A stretch of 64,000 nucleotides of DNA from Dyadobacter chenhuakuii (GTDB taxonomy: Bacteria; Bacteroidota; Bacteroidia; Cytophagales; Spirosomataceae): assembly GCF_023821985.2 (NCBI RefSeq), contig NZ_CP098805.1, positions 248,001 through 312,000 on the forward strand. Direction: 5' to 3'. Position 1 is the first letter of the stretch. Each line of letters begins with the position of its first letter. Positions 9,310-18,016 of the stretch are shown here, piece after piece. The notes under the pieces are model-generated. The model saw only the letters and a list, made by a program, of their open reading frames with translations, had not been told where the DNA came from and did not search any database. The position numbers were made by a program, and so were the translations under genes.

Positions 9310-10041
9310 ATGAAATTTAGCATAGATCATAAAAGCCCGGTTCCATTACATATTCAGGCAGAAAACCTGCTGCGGACGATGATCAATGATCCCGAGCATT
9401 TAAATGGTAAATTCCTTCCCAACGAGGTGGAGCTGGCCAAGCAGTTGGCTATATCCAGGTCTACGCTGCGTCAGGCGCTCAACAAATTGGTCTACGAGGG
9501 ATTACTGATCAGAAAAAAAGGAATTGGCACCAAAGTAGCAGAGCCCGTAATAAGTTCAAAATCAAAGAACTGGCTGAGCTTTACCCAGGAAATGAATGCC
9601 AGGGGGATTAATGTCAAAAATTTTGAGCTGCATGTTACCTGGGTTACGCCTGATGAGAAAACCGCCAATTTTTTTGACATAGATCCCTCCAAAAAGATCC
9701 TGAAACTCGAACGGCTCAGAGGTAAAATTGAAGGGCCTTTTGTTTACTTCATTTCCTATTTCCATCCCCGGGTGGGCCTGACCGGGGAGGAAGATTTCAA
9801 GCGGCCGCTTTACGACATTTTAGAAAAAGACCATCTGGTTGTAGCCACGCTTTCCAAGGAAGAAGTTGGCGCCATTGCTGCCGATAAATTTATTGCCGCA
9901 AAGCTGGAAGTGGAGGTAGGAAGCCCGATTTTGTTCAGGAAACGTTTTGTCTTTGATCAGGGTGACAGGCCCATTGAATACAACCTGGGCTATTACCGCG
10001 CCGACAGTTTTGTCTACACCGTCGAAAGCGTACGGGAATAA
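9310..10041 (+). CDS. GntR-family transcriptional regulator, HutC/UTRA type
   Basis: DNA-binding regulator of about 243 residues. The N-terminal winged helix shows PLHIQAENLLRTMI, then FLPNEVELAKQLAISRSTLRQALN and KGIGTKVAEP. From about residue 85 comes a UTRA ligand-binding domain (LERLRGKIEGPFVYFISYFHP, FRKRFVFDQGDRPIEYNLGYYRAD). UTRA domains usually sense a phosphorylated sugar or similar small metabolite; mannose-6-phosphate or fructose-6-phosphate would fit the neighbours, but this is inference. The ATG at 9310 is chosen over a TTG three codons earlier. Inverted repeats around TTTGTA/TACAAA near neighbouring transcription starts are its likely operators. Confidence 0.92.
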   Translation: MKFSIDHKSPVPLHIQAENLLRTMINDPEHLNGKFLPNEVELAKQLAISRSTLRQALNKLVYEGLLIRKKGIGTKVAEPVISSKSKNWLSFTQEMNARGINVKNFELHVTWVTPDEKTANFFDIDPSKKILKLERLRGKIEGPFVYFISYFHPRVGLTGEEDFKRPLYDILEKDHLVVATLSKEEVGAIAADKFIAAKLEVEVGSPILFRKRFVFDQGDRPIEYNLGYYRADSFVYTVESVRE

Positions 10042-10224
10042 TATACCATCTAAATAGTTATGCTGCGTTTACAGCTAAGCGTTAGGCTACGGTCTGCGAT
10101 GAATGCGCCTATATAGGTATCTGGCCTAAGTGTAGTGGCAGCTTGCGCGATCATCTTCCTATCAACCTCTCTTTACCATTTCTGTATAAAATGTCATTAT
10201 TTCTTTAAAATATATTAGGAGTCC

Positions 10225-10254
10225 TTGTTTTTCAAAAATATGTTTATATGTTTG
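10225..10254 (+). promoter_or_regulatory. Promoter of the susC/susD operon
   Basis: TTG at 10225-10227, 19 bases, then TATGTTTG at 10247-10254: both elements match the Bacteroidota consensus exactly with ideal spacing. Transcription would begin near 10261, leaving a leader of about 94 bases. The -7 element is itself the left half of an inverted repeat, so a bound repressor would cover it. Confidence 0.7.
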
Positions 10255-10260
10255 TACATA
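10247..10260. promoter_or_regulatory. Inverted repeat over the susC -7 element, likely operator
   Basis: TATGT and ACATA arms flank TTGT, with the core TTTGTACA that also occurs at 15629-15636. The overlap with the -7 box suggests repression by occlusion. The GntR protein encoded at 9310 is the obvious candidate to bind it. Confidence 0.5.
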
Positions 10261-10354
10261 TGTAAAATGTATTGAGATAGAGTGCTTTGCGTACTGATTA
10301 AATCCTAAATCCTCACTTCGTGGGAAAAAAGCCATTTAACCACTAACTGCTTTT

Positions 10355-13300
10355 ATGAAACCAAAACTACTTGCAAAAAACGGGCGGAGATCGTTGAGCA
10401 CCTGTCTGGGCTTGGCGCTGGGAATCTTTCTGGCTTCTGCCGTGCAGGCCGCTATCCCCCTGCACAAGGCCTCGGGCTCCATTAAAAATGTCAAAGGGGC
10501 CCGCCCTGCGGCAGAACAGACCATAACCGGAACGGTTACGGACGAAAACAATGCGGGCATACCAGGCGTAAACGTGCTGGAAAAGGGAACTACCAATGGT
10601 GTGGTTTCAGATGCCAATGGAAAGTATTCGATACAGGTGAAAGGTGCTGGCAGCGTGCTGGTATTTTCCTACATTGGCTACATTACCAAAGAGTTAACGG
10701 CAGGATCGCAGGCCGCTTTGGACATTAAAATGGAGGTTTCCTCCCAGGAGCTGAGCGATGTAGTGGTGGTGGGTTACGGAACCCAGAAAAGATCCGAGCT
10801 CACCAATGCCGTCGTGCAAACAACGGGTGCGGAGATCAAAAAATCTAGCGCAGCATCCCTATCCAACTCGCTGGCCGGAAGGATGGCGGGCGTGTATGTG
10901 ACCCAAAGGAGCGCTGCCCCGGGATTTGATGACGCCCAGATCCTGGTCAGGGGCGCCAGTACTTACCGCAACACCTCCGCCCTGATTGTAATCGACGGCG
11001 TTGCCAATGCAGATCCCGATGGTTTAAACAGGCTTGATCCCAATGATATAGAGTCAATTTCGGTGCTCAAAGATGCTTCGGCGGCAATATATGGGGCGCA
11101 GTCGGCGGGCGGCGTGATCCTGGTTACCACCAAGAGAGGCGTGACGGGCAAACCTGCATTTGATTTCTCCACAACGCAGTCCTGGCAGTCGCCGACTATG
11201 AAGGTCCAATCAGCCGATGCATTCCAATATATGCAGGCCCTCAATGACCGCAGGGCCTTGGAAGGAACACCGGCCGACTTTCCCGACGCGTTGGTAGAAT
11301 CATTCGGCAACGGAACAAGAAGGCCTGAGGACTGGTGGAAGGCATTGATCGGTCCGCCCGTCAGGCAGACCAGATACTCGCTGACTATGCGCGGAGGATC
11401 GGATAAGGTGCGCTATTTTGTGTCTCTGGGTACGGCCAGCCAGGGGGGAATTCTTCGCGGCGACAACAAATCCAAGCTCAGGCAATATAATGTAAGAAGC
11501 AATGTGGATGTGACCGTAACCAAAGACCTGGAAGTAGGCCTGGACCTGTCGATCCGTGAAAAAGCAACGCAAACGCCTCAGGGCGGCCCGGGTGGGGAAG
11601 TGGGCTCTCTGGCCACCACCAGCCCTTTGCAGGAAGCCTATATAGGAGGTGATTACCGTTATCCGGGAGAAGGATGGTCGCATCTGAACCCCGCCGCCCG
11701 CCTGCTAAGCCCGGGTTACCGCAAATACAAAACCGATGTAGCCAGCGGAACAGTCCGCTTCAAGTACAACATCTCCTTTCTGGAAGGATTCAGCATCGAT
11801 GGTTATTTGTCTGTTGTTAAAACCGTGGGATACGATAAGCAGTTTAATTACATCTGGCCTTATTTTGAAAAGGATCCGGATGGCAACATTGTGGAAAAGC
11901 AGTCCAGATCCGTAGAGGACATCGGCTTGCGCGAAGATTTCAGACAAAGCCTGCGCACGACCGGAAATGTGAAGCTCAATTACAACAGGACGTTTGCTCA
12001 GGATCACAAACTCTCAGCCTTCGTGGCTTATGAGCAGATGACTTATGATGATAACACCTTCTTTGCCCAGCGCCTTGGTTACGATTCCCCGCTGATCGAT
12101 CAGCTATTTGCCGGCACTACCAACCGCCTGAACTGGAACAATGATGGTTCTGCCACGGAGTCGGCCCGTCAGAATTTTTTCGGACGGTTAAGCTATGATT
12201 TTAAGCAAAAATATCTGTTCGGCTTCAGCGCCCGCTACGACGGTTCGCCTATCTTTCCAAAGGACAAACGTTTTGGGTTTTTCCCGCAGGTTTCAGCGGG
12301 CTGGGTGATCAGCAACGAGGCATTTATTCCAAAGAATGTGCTTAGCACTTTGAAACTAAGGGCTTCCTGGGGAAAACTGGGTAACGACCGGGTGAATCCT
12401 TTCCAATACATTGCCGCTTACGGATATACCGACGGATGGGTTGTCAACGGCGTAGACGCGCGCGGTATCGCCGTGCAATCCACGCCTAATCCCAACATTA
12501 CCTGGGAAGTAAGCGAGAAAACGGACATTGGTCTGGAAGCAGCTTTCCTTAATAACCGCCTGACCTTCGAGCTGGACCTTTTCCAGAACAAAACTTCAAA
12601 CATTCTGGGAAAAAGACAGGCCTCGATTCCGAGTTATACCGGGCTGCTTCTGCCCGATGAAAACATTGGTAAAATGAACAGCCAGGGCATCGAGCTTCAG
12701 GCAGGTTACCGGCACAATTTCTCAGACCTGACCGTGCGGGTCAATGGAAACTTTTCTTATAACAAAAACAAGATCATTTACTTCGACGAAACGCCCCAGG
12801 CAGAAGAGTATCAAAAGCTGGAAGGTGAGCCTTTCGGGTCCCGGCTGGTATACAAATCCATCGGCATATACCGCACCCAGCAGGACCTGGATAACAATGT
12901 TAATTATCCAGGAGCATCATTGGGCGGTTTGATTTTCGCCGATCTGAATGGGGACAAGATCATAGACAGCAATGACCAGTATATGTTCAACTCGACCTAT
13001 AATACGGACGCAAATAATGTCACAACTGTTTTCCCAAGTACGCAGTATGGACTGAGCATTGGGATGAACTACAAGAATTTTGACTTGGCCATGCTTTTGC
13101 AAGGACAAAGCGGTGCAAAGTTCCGCCTGAGCAATGGATTCAACTCGGGCGCGGGTGGTAATGGTCTGGAATATGTGGCCCTGAACAGCTACACACTGGC
13201 CAATGTAAACGCGGAGCTTCCGATGATCTCGCCGACAGGTTTTGCAGGCTCAGACAGCGACTTCTATTACCGCACTGCCACGTGGATGCGGATGAAGAAC

Positions 13301-13507
13301 GTTCAGCTGGGCTACACGCTCCCCAAAAGCCTGCTTTCAAAAGTCCGGATCGCAGCATTCAGGGTGTATGTTTCGGGCGACAACATCTTTATGGTATTTA
13401 ATTCCCTTAAAAAATACGGTAATGGTGATCCTGAATTCCTGAGCGGGAACGGCAGCGCTTATCCCAACATGAAAACGCTGAGCTTCGGAGTTAATCTTAC
13501 CTTTTAA
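10355..13507 (+). CDS. SusC/RagA family TonB-dependent outer-membrane transporter
   Basis: Outer-membrane glycan importer of 1050 residues, the usual SusC size. A signal peptide ends around residue 32 (VQAAIP). A carboxypeptidase-regulatory-like domain follows (ITGTVTDENNAGIPGVNV, GKYSIQV), then the TonB-interacting and plug segment (VVVVGYGTQKRSELTNAV, ALIVIDGVANAD, SISVLKDASAAIYGAQSAGG, VILVTTKRG), and a large beta-barrel that ends in an aromatic residue (SFGVNLTF). It would form a pedal-bin complex with the SusD partner encoded 14 bases downstream and take up oligosaccharides with energy from TonB/ExbBD. Mannosides are the likely cargo by context. Confidence 0.96.
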   Translation: MKPKLLAKNGRRSLSTCLGLALGIFLASAVQAAIPLHKASGSIKNVKGARPAAEQTITGTVTDENNAGIPGVNVLEKGTTNGVVSDANGKYSIQVKGAGSVLVFSYIGYITKELTAGSQAALDIKMEVSSQELSDVVVVGYGTQKRSELTNAVVQTTGAEIKKSSAASLSNSLAGRMAGVYVTQRSAAPGFDDAQILVRGASTYRNTSALIVIDGVANADPDGLNRLDPNDIESISVLKDASAAIYGAQSAGGVILVTTKRGVTGKPAFDFSTTQSWQSPTMKVQSADAFQYMQALNDRRALEGTPADFPDALVESFGNGTRRPEDWWKALIGPPVRQTRYSLTMRGGSDKVRYFVSLGTASQGGILRGDNKSKLRQYNVRSNVDVTVTKDLEVGLDLSIREKATQTPQGGPGGEVGSLATTSPLQEAYIGGDYRYPGEGWSHLNPAARLLSPGYRKYKTDVASGTVRFKYNISFLEGFSIDGYLSVVKTVGYDKQFNYIWPYFEKDPDGNIVEKQSRSVEDIGLREDFRQSLRTTGNVKLNYNRTFAQDHKLSAFVAYEQMTYDDNTFFAQRLGYDSPLIDQLFAGTTNRLNWNNDGSATESARQNFFGRLSYDFKQKYLFGFSARYDGSPIFPKDKRFGFFPQVSAGWVISNEAFIPKNVLSTLKLRASWGKLGNDRVNPFQYIAAYGYTDGWVVNGVDARGIAVQSTPNPNITWEVSEKTDIGLEAAFLNNRLTFELDLFQNKTSNILGKRQASIPSYTGLLLPDENIGKMNSQGIELQAGYRHNFSDLTVRVNGNFSYNKNKIIYFDETPQAEEYQKLEGEPFGSRLVYKSIGIYRTQQDLDNNVNYPGASLGGLIFADLNGDKIIDSNDQYMFNSTYNTDANNVTTVFPSTQYGLSIGMNYKNFDLAMLLQGQSGAKFRLSNGFNSGAGGNGLEYVALNSYTLANVNAELPMISPTGFAGSDSDFYYRTATWMRMKNVQLGYTLPKSLLSKVRIAAFRVYVSGDNIFMVFNSLKKYGNGDPEFLSGNGSAYPNMKTLSFGVNLTF

Positions 13508-13521
13508 TCTGAGAACGACCT

Positions 13522-15387
13522 ATGAAATATTTCATTAAAAATAGATTGGTAAAAAGGGCGCTGAGTATCTCATTTATCGGCATCATTGCCACGGCAACCT
13601 CCTGTAATGTTCTGGACAAAAAGCCGCTTGATGCCATATCCGACGAAGCGGTTTTCAATGATGCCGTGTTTTTGCAAAACTACGTTTACAACATTTATAA
13701 TGGCATCAAGCCGCCCTGGGCGCCTGGTACCGGAGGCTTTGACGCTCTGACCGACATTGCTGTCAATCAGCCCGAAACCCACGAGCGCTCAGCCGGTATC
13801 CGCAATTATCTGGAAGGCAACCTGACACCCGACAATGTCAATGATCTGCTGTCAGTTGCCAAGGAACAGCCCGTGCCTATCCCGCTCTGGGACTACGAGT
13901 ATGGTTTCATCCGGAAGGCGAATGTGTTTTTTGAAAATATAGAAAGCTCCGCCATCGCCGAAGACAAGCTGGCGCCCATGAAAGGAGAAGTGCATTTTCT
14001 GCGCGCCTGGATGTATTTTGAGCTCATGCGGACATTTGGCGGTGTGCCCATTGTTACAAACAGCTTTCAGTTGAATTCGGAAACCTTTGATGTGCCCAGA
14101 AACAGCTTTGAGGAATGTGCCCAGTTTATACTCAGTGAAACGGACCTTGCCATTGGTTTTCTGGATGGCCTGCCGGTAAATACAGGGAAGATCAGCAAGG
14201 CAGCAGCACTGGCCTTCAAGGCTCGGGTGCTGCTATATCTGGCCAGTCCGCTGAATAACCCAACCAAAGACCTGGCCAAATGGAAGGCCGCCGAGGCTGC
14301 CACCAAAGCCGTCCTCGATCTGGGTTTTACCTTGCACCCGCAGTATGCCGAGCTATTTAAAAAACCATTGAAAACCGACGAGACGATCTTTGGCAAATCA
14401 TTTACGCCCGCAACCAGGATACCCGGCTGGGGCTACAATTATGATTACTGGCCCAGTGGCTTTGACGCCCAGCAACGGCTGGTTCCGACCCAGAATTTTG
14501 TCAATATGTTCCAGCTCAAAAATGGTGAATATCCATATCTGGCAGACGGCGTGACCGTAAATACAGCCTCCGGGTATGATCCTCAAAAGCCCGAAAAGAA
14601 CCGCGACCCGCGTTTTTATGACGCCGTCATTCATCCGGGAGCAGGTCCGCTTAACATTATCGACGGATCAAAAAGCACGGTGCGCACTTATGAATATTGG
14701 GAAGATGCCAATCCCAACCCCGACAATGCAGCTCCCTACATTAACCCCAATAAGGTGGATCCCAAAAATGGACAGAACCTTTTTGACTTTGGCAGGGATT
14801 CGAAAACCTATTGGGTGAAAGGGCTTACTCCCTTTCACTGGCGCGTGCAGACAGGTTATACATTCAAAAAAACGGATGACTTTGCAGGACCGCGCGCAAG
14901 CTACGATAATGATTACAACCAGGTCATCGTATTTATGCGCTTAACCGAGTTTTATCTGAACTATGCCGAAATACAAATGGCTTTGGGAAATGAGGCCATG
15001 GCCAGAGCGTACATCAGCAAGGTCCGCAAAAGATCCTCTGTGAACATGCCCGATATCAAAAGCACGGGAGCAGCACTCGTCAGGGATTACCGCAACGAAA
15101 GGGCCATCGAGCTGCATCTGGAAGATTCGCGCTTTTTTGATCTGATGCGCTGGAAGGCGGCGCCCGGACATGTGGACATTGCCGTACGCGGACTGACCAA
15201 AGTAACCATGGACTGGACCGGGGCCAAGCCCGGTGATGCGCTCGGAAAGCTTACCTACACGTATGGCGTCATCCCCGAAGCTGAGGTGAGAAAACCATGG
15301 AAAGGGGATCACTACTATCTGTTTCCGATCCCCAACACCGAGATCAGAAAAAGCAACGGGGCGCTTAAACAAAACCCGGGTTACTGA
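13522..15387 (+). CDS. SusD/RagB family surface glycan-binding lipoprotein
   Basis: Surface lipoprotein of 621 residues that caps the SusC barrel and captures oligosaccharide. The lipobox is TATSC, with Cys at about residue 28, followed by NVLDKKPLDAISDEAVF, the standard SusD opening. The TPR-like helical core is seen at GEVHFLRAWMYFELMRTFGGVPIV, AALAFKARVLLYLASPLNNP and, near the end, YRNERAIELHLEDSRFFDLMRWK; the terminus LFPIPNTEIRKSNGALKQNPGY is characteristic. It is the second gene of the SusC/D pair and is followed by an intrinsic terminator. Confidence 0.96.
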   Translation: MKYFIKNRLVKRALSISFIGIIATATSCNVLDKKPLDAISDEAVFNDAVFLQNYVYNIYNGIKPPWAPGTGGFDALTDIAVNQPETHERSAGIRNYLEGNLTPDNVNDLLSVAKEQPVPIPLWDYEYGFIRKANVFFENIESSAIAEDKLAPMKGEVHFLRAWMYFELMRTFGGVPIVTNSFQLNSETFDVPRNSFEECAQFILSETDLAIGFLDGLPVNTGKISKAAALAFKARVLLYLASPLNNPTKDLAKWKAAEAATKAVLDLGFTLHPQYAELFKKPLKTDETIFGKSFTPATRIPGWGYNYDYWPSGFDAQQRLVPTQNFVNMFQLKNGEYPYLADGVTVNTASGYDPQKPEKNRDPRFYDAVIHPGAGPLNIIDGSKSTVRTYEYWEDANPNPDNAAPYINPNKVDPKNGQNLFDFGRDSKTYWVKGLTPFHWRVQTGYTFKKTDDFAGPRASYDNDYNQVIVFMRLTEFYLNYAEIQMALGNEAMARAYISKVRKRSSVNMPDIKSTGAALVRDYRNERAIELHLEDSRFFDLMRWKAAPGHVDIAVRGLTKVTMDWTGAKPGDALGKLTYTYGVIPEAEVRKPWKGDHYYLFPIPNTEIRKSNGALKQNPGY

Positions 15388-15434
15388 TCATCTAGCTTTT
15401 AGTTAGGTTAGATAAATCCTTTCACCTACTTTAT

Positions 15435-15469
15435 CAATGGCCGGGCATTGCTCTGCCATTGTTTTTTTT
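15435..15469 (+). terminator. Intrinsic terminator after susD
   Basis: CAATGGC at 15435-15441 pairs with GCCATTG at 15455-15461 and is followed directly by eight T residues. It closes the susC-susD unit and separates it from the cytochrome/GH92 unit, which has its own promoter and operators. Confidence 0.75.
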
Positions 15470-15508
15470 AATGGTATTCTGTTTTAAAGCATCCCCGGAT
15501 AAGTAGCG

Positions 15509-15530
15509 ATACTTTGTATGTACAAAGTAT
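15509..15530. promoter_or_regulatory. Near-perfect palindrome, likely GntR operator
   Basis: Two 10-base arms, ATACTTTGTA and TACAAAGTAT, are perfect reverse complements and are separated by TG. The site lies about 12 bases upstream of the -33 element of the promoter at 15542-15570. It has the TTTGTA..TACAAA form typical of GntR/HutC operators and is the best operator candidate in the locus. Confidence 0.65.
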
Positions 15531-15541
15531 ATGGTTAAGCA

Positions 15542-15570
15542 TTGGATTGCCATTAAATAATTTAACTTTG
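15542..15570 (+). promoter_or_regulatory. Promoter of the cytochrome/DUF1501/GH92 operon
   Basis: TTG at 15542-15544, 18 bases, then TAACTTTG at 15563-15570, an exact TAnnTTTG element. Transcription would start near 15577, leaving a 100-base leader. It is flanked by a 22-base palindrome upstream and a 12-base palindrome at 15628-15639 downstream, which could allow looping or double control. Confidence 0.65.
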
Positions 15571-15627
15571 TATTTAAATATTTGGCTTAAAGCAATATTG
15601 TGCTGATAAAGTTGCGTTAGCTTAGTA

Positions 15628-15639
15628 GTTTGTACAAAC
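15628..15639. promoter_or_regulatory. Perfect 12-base palindrome, possible second operator
   Basis: GTTTGTACAAAC is its own reverse complement and shares TTTGTACA with the susC site. It lies about 50 bases downstream of the predicted start of transcription and 39 bases before the ATG of the cytochrome gene. Confidence 0.55.
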
Positions 15640-15678
15640 ATAGTATGTAACGGCAGGCTTTGTGAGCCTGTTTTAGAT

Positions 15679-18000
15679 ATGAAAAAAAAGCTTTTCCTTT
15701 TCCTGGCATTGAGTAGCGTAGCCTTTTTTGTGGTCGTCTCCTGCTTTCAAAAAAATAATACTTTACAAAAAGGCGGCAGTGAAGGGCTTGTGAGCTACAA
15801 TTTTGACATTCGTCCGATCCTCTCCGACAAATGCTACGCCTGCCATGGCCCGGATGCCAACAAACGCGAGGCGGGCCTCAGGCTCGATGTAGCCGAAAAT
15901 GCTTATGCCAGGCTGAAAGATGGAAAAGGAGTTGCAATTTTTCCGGGTAAGCCCGATCAATCAGAGGTTTACAAAAGGATCACTTCGGTGGATCCGGCCT
16001 ATCAGATGCCCACTCCGGAATCACACCTGGGCTTACTGAGTGAAACTGAAATTGGCCTGGTTCGTAAATGGATCGAGCAAGGTGCCAAGTATGAAAAGCA
16101 CTGGGCATTTACAGCGCCGGTTTTGCCGGCTATGCCCGAAATTTCAGATAAAGAGTGGCCCAAGAATGAGATTGACCATTTTGTTTTGCAAAAGATGGAA
16201 GGGGCCGGGCTTGCTCCCAACGAACAGGCAGACAAAAGCCACCTGCTCAAAAGGGTTTCGCTGGATCTGACGGGCCTGCCGCCGACACTGGATTTACAGA
16301 ACCGGTTCGCAGCTGACGAAAGCGGCAACGCCTATGAAAAGGTCGTTGATGAGCTGCTCAGCCAGAAAGCCTATGGAGAGAAAATGGCTATTTATTGGCT
16401 GGATGTGGCGCGCTATGCCGATTCTTACGGCTATCAGGATGATGAAGTGCGCACGCAGTGGCCATGGCGCGACTGGCTGATTAGTGCGTTCAATAAAAAC
16501 ATGCGCTATGATCAGTTTCTGACCTGGCAGATTGCCGGCGATATGCTGCCTAATGCAAGTAAAGAACAGATTTTGGCAACCGCATTTTTTCGAAACCATA
16601 AATATACCGAGGAGGGTGGCGTAATTCCCGAGGAGTACAGGATCGAATACAACATTGATAAAACCAAAACATACAGTACAGGTGTGCTGGGGCTTACTGT
16701 CGAGTGCGCCCAATGCCACGATCACAAGTATGACCCCATCTCGCAGGAAGATTATTACCGTCTTTTCGCATTTTTCAATAATTCCAAAGAGCTTGGTTTT
16801 GAAGGGGATATCTCGCGCACAAAGCCTGCCAAAAACCCTATTTTGCGTATTTCGGACGAAGAGGCCAAATCCCTTTTGACATTTATCAACAAGCCTGATA
16901 CGAGCCTGCTGATGGTCTCAGTGATGGGAGACCGCGATACGCTCAGGCCCACCCATATTCTGAACCGCGGCGTGTATGATGCGCCTGGCCGCGTGGTTAC
17001 GGCCTCCGCGCTGCCTGCGGTCATGAAATTTGATACCAACGGACTTCCTCAAAACAGATTGGGTCTGGCCAAATGGACCACCAGCAAGAGCAACCCGCTT
17101 ACTGCCCGCGTTTTTGTAAACCAGATATGGCAGGAATTTATCGGACGAGGCATTGTAAAAAGCACAGGCGATTTTGGAATGCAGGGTGATTTGCCAACTA
17201 ATCCTGCGCTGCTGGATTGGCTCGCAGTTGACTTTATGAACCATGGCTGGGATATAAAAAGGCTTGTTAAACAGATTGTAACATCGGCTACCTACCGCCA
17301 ATCGGCCAAGATTACCGAGCAGAAGCTCAAAGCGGATCCTGACAACATTTTCCTGTCGCGCGGGCCACGTTACAGGCTTCCTGCCGAACTGGTCAGGGAT
17401 ATGGTGCTTTCTACGAGCGGGTTATTGGTGTCCAAAATAGGAGGGCCGAGCGTAAAGCCTTACCAGCCAAAAGGATTATGGGAAGCGGCTACCTCGGGCA
17501 GGGGCACATTGAAAACCTACCAGCAGGATAAAGAGCAAGCATTATACCGAAGGGGAATGTATACGTTCATCAAGCTGACGGTTCCGCCGCCATCCATGAT
17601 TATTTTTGATGCCAGCAACCGCGATCATTGTGAGATCAAGCGCTCCAAGACCAATACACCCTTGCAGGCCCTGGTTATGCTCAATGATCCTACGGTCCTG
17701 GAAGCATCCCGGGTTTTGGCAGAAAGGCTTACAGCCAAATCAACCAATATCGAAACCAACATTAAGGAATCGTTCAAGAGAATCGTCTGCCGCCAGCCTA
17801 CGGATAAGGAAGTCAAGCTGCTTACCGAGTATTATAACAGTGAAGCTTCCATGTTTGCAAAGGACAAAAAGCATGCTTTCAAAGTATTGAATGTGGGTGA
17901 GTACCCAAGGAATGAAAAGGTAAATGAAGTGCAGGCGGCCGCCCTGATGCGGGTGATCAATACACTGTACAACATGGAAGAAACCATTACAAAAGGCTGA
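15679..18000 (+). CDS. Planctomycete-type cytochrome c lipoprotein with DUF1549 and DUF1553 domains
   Basis: 773 residues. A lipoprotein signal ends in VVVSC (Cys about 22). A PSCyt1 haem domain follows with a single c-type site CYACH at 52-56 and the family sequence GPDANKREAGLRLD. Next come a DUF1549 region (KRVSLDLTGLPPT, YWLDVARYADSYGYQDD, TVECAQCHDHKYDPI, which has a further CAQCH motif) and a DUF1553 region (RVFVNQIWQEFIGRGIVKS, ATYRQSAK, RYRLPAELVRDMVL, RSKTNTPLQALVMLNDP). Its function is not established; it always travels with DUF1501 genes, as here. The periplasmic haem implies electron transfer. It is first in an operon that ends with a GH92. Confidence 0.9.
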   Translation: MKKKLFLFLALSSVAFFVVVSCFQKNNTLQKGGSEGLVSYNFDIRPILSDKCYACHGPDANKREAGLRLDVAENAYARLKDGKGVAIFPGKPDQSEVYKRITSVDPAYQMPTPESHLGLLSETEIGLVRKWIEQGAKYEKHWAFTAPVLPAMPEISDKEWPKNEIDHFVLQKMEGAGLAPNEQADKSHLLKRVSLDLTGLPPTLDLQNRFAADESGNAYEKVVDELLSQKAYGEKMAIYWLDVARYADSYGYQDDEVRTQWPWRDWLISAFNKNMRYDQFLTWQIAGDMLPNASKEQILATAFFRNHKYTEEGGVIPEEYRIEYNIDKTKTYSTGVLGLTVECAQCHDHKYDPISQEDYYRLFAFFNNSKELGFEGDISRTKPAKNPILRISDEEAKSLLTFINKPDTSLLMVSVMGDRDTLRPTHILNRGVYDAPGRVVTASALPAVMKFDTNGLPQNRLGLAKWTTSKSNPLTARVFVNQIWQEFIGRGIVKSTGDFGMQGDLPTNPALLDWLAVDFMNHGWDIKRLVKQIVTSATYRQSAKITEQKLKADPDNIFLSRGPRYRLPAELVRDMVLSTSGLLVSKIGGPSVKPYQPKGLWEAATSGRGTLKTYQQDKEQALYRRGMYTFIKLTVPPPSMIIFDASNRDHCEIKRSKTNTPLQALVMLNDPTVLEASRVLAERLTAKSTNIETNIKESFKRIVCRQPTDKEVKLLTEYYNSEASMFAKDKKHAFKVLNVGEYPRNEKVNEVQAAALMRVINTLYNMEETITKG

Positions 18001-18016
18001 TTAACAGCTTCAAATC

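Larger units (their letters stand above)
10042..10354. other. Intergenic region before SusC
   Basis: The 313 bases between the regulator and susC hold no convincing gene. The last 130 bases carry the susC promoter and an overlapping inverted repeat, described separately. I see no clear terminator hairpin with a T run after the regulator gene. Confidence 0.6.
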
